Shown here piece by piece: positions 60,118 through 64,000 of a stretch of 64,000 nt of DNA (positions are counted from its first letter, which is position 1; each line of letters starts with the position of its first letter). The position numbers and the translations under genes were made by a program. The stretch is from CAYYAQ01 sp964469555 (GTDB taxonomy: Bacteria > Planctomycetota > UBA1135 > UBA2386): contig CAYYAQ010000001.1 of assembly GCA_964469555.1 (NCBI GenBank), forward strand, positions 81,959-145,958. Reading direction: 5' to 3'. The notes under the pieces are model-generated. The model made no database searches. It saw only the letters and a list, made by a program, of their open reading frames with translations, and had not been told where the DNA came from.

Positions 60118-61182
60118 GAGTGCTCAGCCGGCAGTCGATCGTCGCCGCCTTGTTGCCCGGACTTCTGGTCTCGGTTCTTGCACCGCAACTGGATGCCCAG
60201 GACCGACGCCGGCGAGGTCGCACGCAGACCTACAAGCACACGCGAAACAGCAAGAAGATCCGCAAGGTGTTTGCCCCGTGTGTCGCGAAGGTCTTCGCCG
60301 CGACGGTCAAGGTTTTCAGCGACGACAAGGCGGTCGCGATGGGAACAGTCGTCGGCGAGGCGGGACTGATCGTCACCAAGGCAAGCGAGCTGAAAGATGG
60401 CGAAGTCACCGTGGCGTTCCGCGACGAGGAGGCGCAGCACAAGGCGGTGGTCGTCGGCACGGACGAGCCNNNNNNNNNNGCTGCTGCGTCTCGAGAAGAA
60501 GAATCTGACGAAGGTGGAGTTCGCGATCGACAACGCGACAAGGACGGGCAGTTTCGTCGTCACGGCGGCGACAGTCGAGACGCCGCTCGCGTACGGGATC
60601 ATGAGCCTTGCTCGCCACGCGCGCAAACCCCGGACGTTCCTCGGTGTGCAGAGCGAATCGCACGCCAAGGGGATGCGATTGACCAAGGTCCTCCCTGACA
60701 CTTCCGCAGATCGGGCGGGTCTGAAACCAAGCGACGTCATCATCGCCATCGATGGCAAGCCGACGAAGGACCGGTCCGCGCTTTCGGCAGCCATCACCAG
60801 CCACAAGCCTGGCTCGACGATGAAGCTCCGCGTGCTTCGGGACGACAAGTTCATCGATGTCGTCGCCGAGATGCGGGAGGACAAGGACAGGCACGGGCGG
60901 GTTTCGTCCCAGGAACAGTCGCGGCTCTGGGGTCCGCTGAGTCAAGTCCGCGTCGGATTCGAAGAGGTCATCCAGCACGACACGGTGATTCGACCCGAGC
61001 ACTGTGGCGGCCCGCTCTGCAACTTGAAGGGCGAGGTCATCGGCATCAACATCTCTCGAGTCGGTCGGTTCGAGACTCTCGCCGTGACTTCGAAGACCGT
61101 CGTCGCGTCGATCGCGCGCATCCTCGCGGCGTCGACGAAGGCGCCAGCGAAGGAACCGGCGAAGAAAACGCGGAAGGAATAG
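60114..61182 (+). CDS. Degenerate trypsin/PDZ protein spanning an assembly gap
   Basis: About 352 residues. Signal peptide LPGLLVSVLAPQLDAQ. The protease-like part has LIVTKASELKDGEV where active members have the catalytic histidine, and PEHCGGPLCNLKGEVIGIN where the catalytic serine should be (GDSGGP); histidine is gone and serine is replaced by cysteine. A PDZ domain lies between (FLGVQSESHAKGMRLTKV, TSADRAGLKPSDVIIAID). Ten Ns at 60470-60479 split the gene; the flanking frames do not agree across exactly ten bases, so the true gap length is different. The product is probably a non-catalytic binding partner of the upstream protease. Confidence 0.8.
60470..60479. other. Assembly gap of ten Ns
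   Basis: Ten unresolved bases inside the second trypsin/PDZ gene. Left frame ends in VVVGTDEP and right frame resumes with LLRLEKKNLTK one frame over, so the number of Ns is a placeholder. This shows that the assembly is a draft and that nearby frame disruptions need read support. Confidence 0.98.
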
Positions 61183-61196
61183 CCTCCGGTCGCCCT

Positions 61197-61502
61197 ACCC
61201 GAAGCGCCGAGACGATTGTCTACAGCCTGGAGACGGCTGTCGGCCTCGCCAAGGAGCTTGCCAGTTCAGGATCGGGCGTGATGCTCATCGTGCTTGGGGA
61301 TCACCAGCCGCCGGCCTTGACCAGGGAAAGGAAGACCTACGATGTCCCGATCCACATCGTCAGCAACCGCCCGGAGCTGCTGGCCCCATTCCAGAGCCGG
61401 GGCTTCGTGGACGGTTTGATGCCGCGGCTCGGCGATGATGAAGAGTCGTTTGCGATGAACCGATTCCTGCCCCGCCTCCTGCTCGATTTCAGTACCAAAT
61501 AG
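61197..61502 (+). pseudogene. C-terminal fragment of an alkaline-phosphatase-superfamily membrane protein
   Basis: Open frame of about 100 codons ending at 61502. It begins without a start (SAETIVYSLETAVGLAKELA) and reads MLIVLGDHQPPALTRERKTYDVPIHIVS and FQSRGFVDGLMP. The GDHQPPA motif and its surroundings are those of the C-terminal end of sulfatase/phosphoglycerol-transferase-like membrane proteins. The N-terminal membrane helices and the catalytic threonine are missing, and the fragment starts 14 bases after the preceding stop. It is a deletion remnant or the product of a misjoined assembly near the gap. Confidence 0.65.
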
Positions 61503-61602
61503 AACGGAGGGAGTCGGATAGGCGCGTGCCGCGCGGGAACCAGAACTCTGGTAGAGCGCTGCTAGCGGTGATCTTCGTCACCCCCTAACCTATTGGCTGG
61601 CC

Positions 61603-61839
61603 ATGAAACGGAATCCACGCCTCGGCTACAACGTTGTCGTCACCGCACTGATTCTCGGTGTCATCTCATTTTCTCATGGTCCCACCACGGCGCTGCTGCA
61701 GAGGATCCGGCCGAACATGGCCGCGCCTTACATCGAGGCCGCCATCCCGACGAAGAAGCGGATCGCGGTGAAGCTGGACCCGGAGACGTTCGTCAACGAG
61801 TACATCGAGTTGGCCAAGGAGAAAGAGAAGGACAGGTGA
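61603..61839 (+). CDS. Small exported or membrane-anchored protein, 78 aa
   Basis: ATG at 61603. A hydrophobic N-terminus (YNVVVTALILGVISFSHG) is followed by TALLQRIRPNMAAPYIEA, a basic patch (TKKRIAVKLDPE) and a charged helical tail ending in KEKEKDR. Its stop overlaps the GTG of the next gene by four bases, so the two are translated together. I do not recognise it. It may be a bitopic membrane protein that accompanies the GT-C-like protein. Confidence 0.65.
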   Translation: MKRNPRLGYNVVVTALILGVISFSHGPTTALLQRIRPNMAAPYIEAAIPTKKRIAVKLDPETFVNEYIELAKEKEKDR

Positions 61840-63530
61840 GACCGGATCCCGTCTCGCGCACCACTCTGTGGTGGCATGTCTCCGGGTTTGTTCTCTCTTT
61901 TCTCGTCGTGCTCGTCGCTTGCGCGCCGATTCTCGAGAATCCACAGTTCGAGGTCGACGAGTACAGATACCTCGCGAGTCTCCAGGCCCTCGAGGCCGAT
62001 CCCGACTTCGGTGTGATCGACGCCTGCATGGTCGAGAACAAGTGGGACGTTCTTTGGTGGGTGAAGCCGCGCGCGACGGTGCGGTTCTTCCGCCCGATCG
62101 TCATCGGGAGTTTCTATCTGAACGGAGATGCATCGGACGGTCTCGCGCCGTTCGCGTGGATGAACATCGGTCTGCACGTCGCGTGCACGTGGCTCGTCAT
62201 GCTCGTCATCTTCCGGATGATCGGTCCGGGATTGCCCGGAGTGTTGTCGACCATGCTGTTCGCCGGCATGTTCTGTCACGGCGAGGCGCTGTGGTATTTC
62301 ACCGGTCGCAACGCGACCCTCGCGGCGCTGGGATTCCTCGGTGCGCTGCTCTGCCACATGTCCGGGCGGCGGTATCTCGCGCTGATTCCGTTCGCGTTCG
62401 CGCTCAACGCCAAGGAATCCGTGATCGTCCTCCCGGTGGTCTGCTTGTTGTTCGACGCCTGGTGTCGCGGCGACAGGACCGGGTTTGTGGAAGTGATCCG
62501 CCGCGGCTGGCGACTGTATCTCTCCTACTTCGCGCTCATCGTCGCGTGGTTTGTCATGCGTCGGCTCCTCGTCGGTCCGATGCCCGAGGGGGATTGCTAC
62601 CCGTATCTCATCCCTCCGTGGCACCCGGAGTTTGCCTCGCACCTCGGGACGCAACTCCTGACGTACTTCCAGAACCTCGCCGGGGCAGCGCCCTCGCACC
62701 CGTTCCTACCGTGGTCCAAGTTCGAGTTCGAGTGGTTCGCACTCGGCCTGGGCGTCGTGATCGTCGGAGTGGAGTTCGTCCTGCTCTGGAGAGACCGTCG
62801 TTTCGCGTTTCTCCTCGGGCTCGGCGTGCTCACGTGGTTGCCGACGAGTTTCGTGTACGTCAGCGAGCGCTACATCTACATGCCATCCATCGCCTGGGCT
62901 GCGGCGATCGGCTTGCTGTTCGCTCGGGCGATGAAGTGGCGGTGGGGGGGGTGGACCGTTCTCGTGGTCGGTCTCTGTCTCGTCGGCCACCAGACCACGT
63001 CGCTCTTTGAGAAGCACGAGTTCTTGAGCAAGCCTCGCGCGACGACCGTGGTGACCGAGAAGATGCTCGAGGCGCTACCGACGCTGCCTCCAGGCAAGGA
63101 ACTGTTGTTCGTCCACTTCCCTGGCGACTGGTTGCACGCGCAGTTCATACAGGCGCACCTTCGAGTCCTGTACGGGCGGCCCGACCTTCGCGTTCGGGTG
63201 TTGTCGCCGCTCACGAACACCTTCGCAGAGATGATCCAGGAGGGTGAGGACACTCTCGTCTTCCGCAGCGATCGTCCGTTCGTGGAACGAAAGAGCCTCA
63301 CGATGCATCCGTGGGTCGACCTGTCGAGTGGCAGCCGATACCAGACCCCTGGGATGTCGGTGGAAGTCCTGGATGGCGATGGGCAGAGCTGTCGGGGAGT
63401 GCGCTACCGTTTCGAGAGGCCGCTGCGCGACACCATCCTGATCCAGTTCCTTCCGCCGAGAGAGGGGCAGTCGTCGTTGCAGGCGTGGATCCGGGCGGGG
63501 CACCTGCTCGTGCGCCGCGACTTCAAGTAG
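61836..63530 (+). CDS. Polytopic membrane protein, GT-C glycosyltransferase-like
   Basis: 564 residues from a GTG that overlaps the upstream stop. About 9-10 hydrophobic segments are visible in the first 380 residues, with an acidic first loop (NPQFEVDEYRYLASLQALEAD) and a small cysteine-containing segment. The remaining C-terminal 180 residues are soluble (KMLEALPTLPPGKELLFVHF). The layout is that of tetratricopeptide-free PMT/DUF2142-like GT-C transferases that use lipid-linked sugars. No relation in sequence to the protein at 36544-37977 was noticed beyond the general fold. Acceptor unknown. Confidence 0.78.
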   Translation: MRPDPVSRTTLWWHVSGFVLSFLVVLVACAPILENPQFEVDEYRYLASLQALEADPDFGVIDACMVENKWDVLWWVKPRATVRFFRPIVIGSFYLNGDASDGLAPFAWMNIGLHVACTWLVMLVIFRMIGPGLPGVLSTMLFAGMFCHGEALWYFTGRNATLAALGFLGALLCHMSGRRYLALIPFAFALNAKESVIVLPVVCLLFDAWCRGDRTGFVEVIRRGWRLYLSYFALIVAWFVMRRLLVGPMPEGDCYPYLIPPWHPEFASHLGTQLLTYFQNLAGAAPSHPFLPWSKFEFEWFALGLGVVIVGVEFVLLWRDRRFAFLLGLGVLTWLPTSFVYVSERYIYMPSIAWAAAIGLLFARAMKWRWGGWTVLVVGLCLVGHQTTSLFEKHEFLSKPRATTVVTEKMLEALPTLPPGKELLFVHFPGDWLHAQFIQAHLRVLYGRPDLRVRVLSPLTNTFAEMIQEGEDTLVFRSDRPFVERKSLTMHPWVDLSSGSRYQTPGMSVEVLDGDGQSCRGVRYRFERPLRDTILIQFLPPREGQSSLQAWIRAGHLLVRRDFK

Positions 63531-63542
63531 AGCCGGAGCGGG

Positions 63543-64000
63543 CTAGAGCCCGAGTCCCAGGTCGAGATCGAGCGGCAACGTCACCTTCTTCAAGTTCTTG
63601 TGGAACGTGACCTCGACTGTCACGCCAGGATCCTTCGTCGCGAGCCCGAAGCTCTTCGAGTAGGTCTTGGTGTCAAGGAAGCCGAAGCTGCCCGAGCCCT
63701 TGTTCTCGGTCTCGATCGGCTTGCCGGCGCTGTCGAAGAACTCGAACTTCTGGATCGCGTGGAGCTCCGTAGTCGACTGGAGTTCGAGTTCGATCTTCCC
63801 GAGGGCATTCTTGACCTTCGCGATCTTCATCGCGAAGGGGCCGACGGTGATCTTCTTCCCCTTCTCCAAGGTCAACTTCTGCTTCGCCTTGTCCGTGCCG
63901 GTCGCGGTGACGAAAACGATGTCTGCCTTGAGCTTGAGGCGCGCGGCCTTCGCGCCCGGGAGGGTCTTCGACCTGATCCTGAGGGTTACCACGTCCTTCG
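63543..64000 (-). CDS. Hypothetical beta-rich protein, start outside the window
   Basis: The frame is open from the window end (KDVVTLRIRSKTLPGAKAARL) to the stop at 63543, at least 152 residues. A GTG at 63992 could start it, but the frame continues beyond 64000. The sequence is rich in lysine and threonine, with alternating hydrophobic residues typical of beta-strands (KKITVGPFAMKIAKVKNALGKIEL), and ends in a leucine/aspartate repeat (LDLDLGLGL). It looks like a secreted or surface domain, but I do not recognise the family. Confidence 0.65.
   Translation of the reverse strand, partial: KDVVTLRIRSKTLPGAKAARLKLKADIVFVTATGTDKAKQKLTLEKGKKITVGPFAMKIAKVKNALGKIELELQSTTELHAIQKFEFFDSAGKPIETENKGSGSFGFLDTKTYSKSFGLATKDPGVTVEVTFHKNLKKVTLPLDLDLGLGL

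Overview
The window is a GC-rich, gene-dense chromosomal segment that looks like a member of the Planctomycetota, probably from a draft or metagenome-assembled genome (there is a 10-N gap at 60470-60479). The lineage call is an inference from gene content: a PA14-domain multihaem cytochrome c next to a large secreted propeller protein, a secreted sulfatase, FG-GAP/VCBS-type secreted proteins, LamG/exo-sialidase-like and PQQ/EF-hand proteins, paired trypsin/PDZ proteins and HEAT/VWA proteins. No insertion sequence, CRISPR array, rRNA or tRNA was recognised.

Layout. 1-4235: a tightly overlapping plus-strand set (partial gene, thymidylate-kinase-like protein, unknown protein, Nudix hydrolase) converging on a GT4 glycosyltransferase, then a frameshifted lipoprotein gene. 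4258-9847: glycine dehydrogenase GcvP, an MscS channel and an M28 peptidase. 9861-14522: a minus-strand block with two genes that read through an in-frame TGA (peroxiredoxin-glutaredoxin and an FG-GAP protein), a hydrolase, a Dabb lipoprotein and a broken secreted protein. 14605-18265: a decayed flavin monooxygenase, an FprA-type ferredoxin-NADP reductase and a hybrid histidine kinase that has lost both phospho-acceptor residues. 18412-23421: propeller protein plus pentahaem cytochrome. 23740-29088: Gld-type ABC exporter operon ending in a DUF4340-PpiC fusion. 29152-30123: a SenB-type selenosugar synthase. 30124-41280: PQQ protein, beta-CASP nuclease, broken YdeI, secreted protein, a nucleotidyltransferase/MetE-like/GT-C operon, glycerol kinase, remnants of an alpha-2-macroglobulin plus PBP1C pair, and an XRE regulator. 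41301-55281: outer-membrane protein, sulfatase, M1 peptidase and several secreted or lipoprotein genes. 55452-64000: sodium:solute symporter with a small partner, a UxxC thioredoxin-fold selenoprotein, ThpR, two trypsin/PDZ proteins, a phosphatase fragment and a membrane protein.

The main theme of interest is selenium. Three genes carry a single in-frame TGA followed, at a bacterial-SECIS-like distance, by a hairpin whose apical loop has a G in its first two bases. In two of them the TGA sits exactly at a catalytic redox cysteine position (Prx residue 45; UxxC residues 77-80). The third, in an FG-GAP repeat protein (C118-G-U120), would be a selenoprotein type I do not know. A SenB homologue lies in the same window. 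No selA, selB, selC or selD was seen here.

A second theme is gene decay or assembly error: at least seven loci are frameshifted, fused by deletion or truncated. Raw reads are needed to separate these causes.
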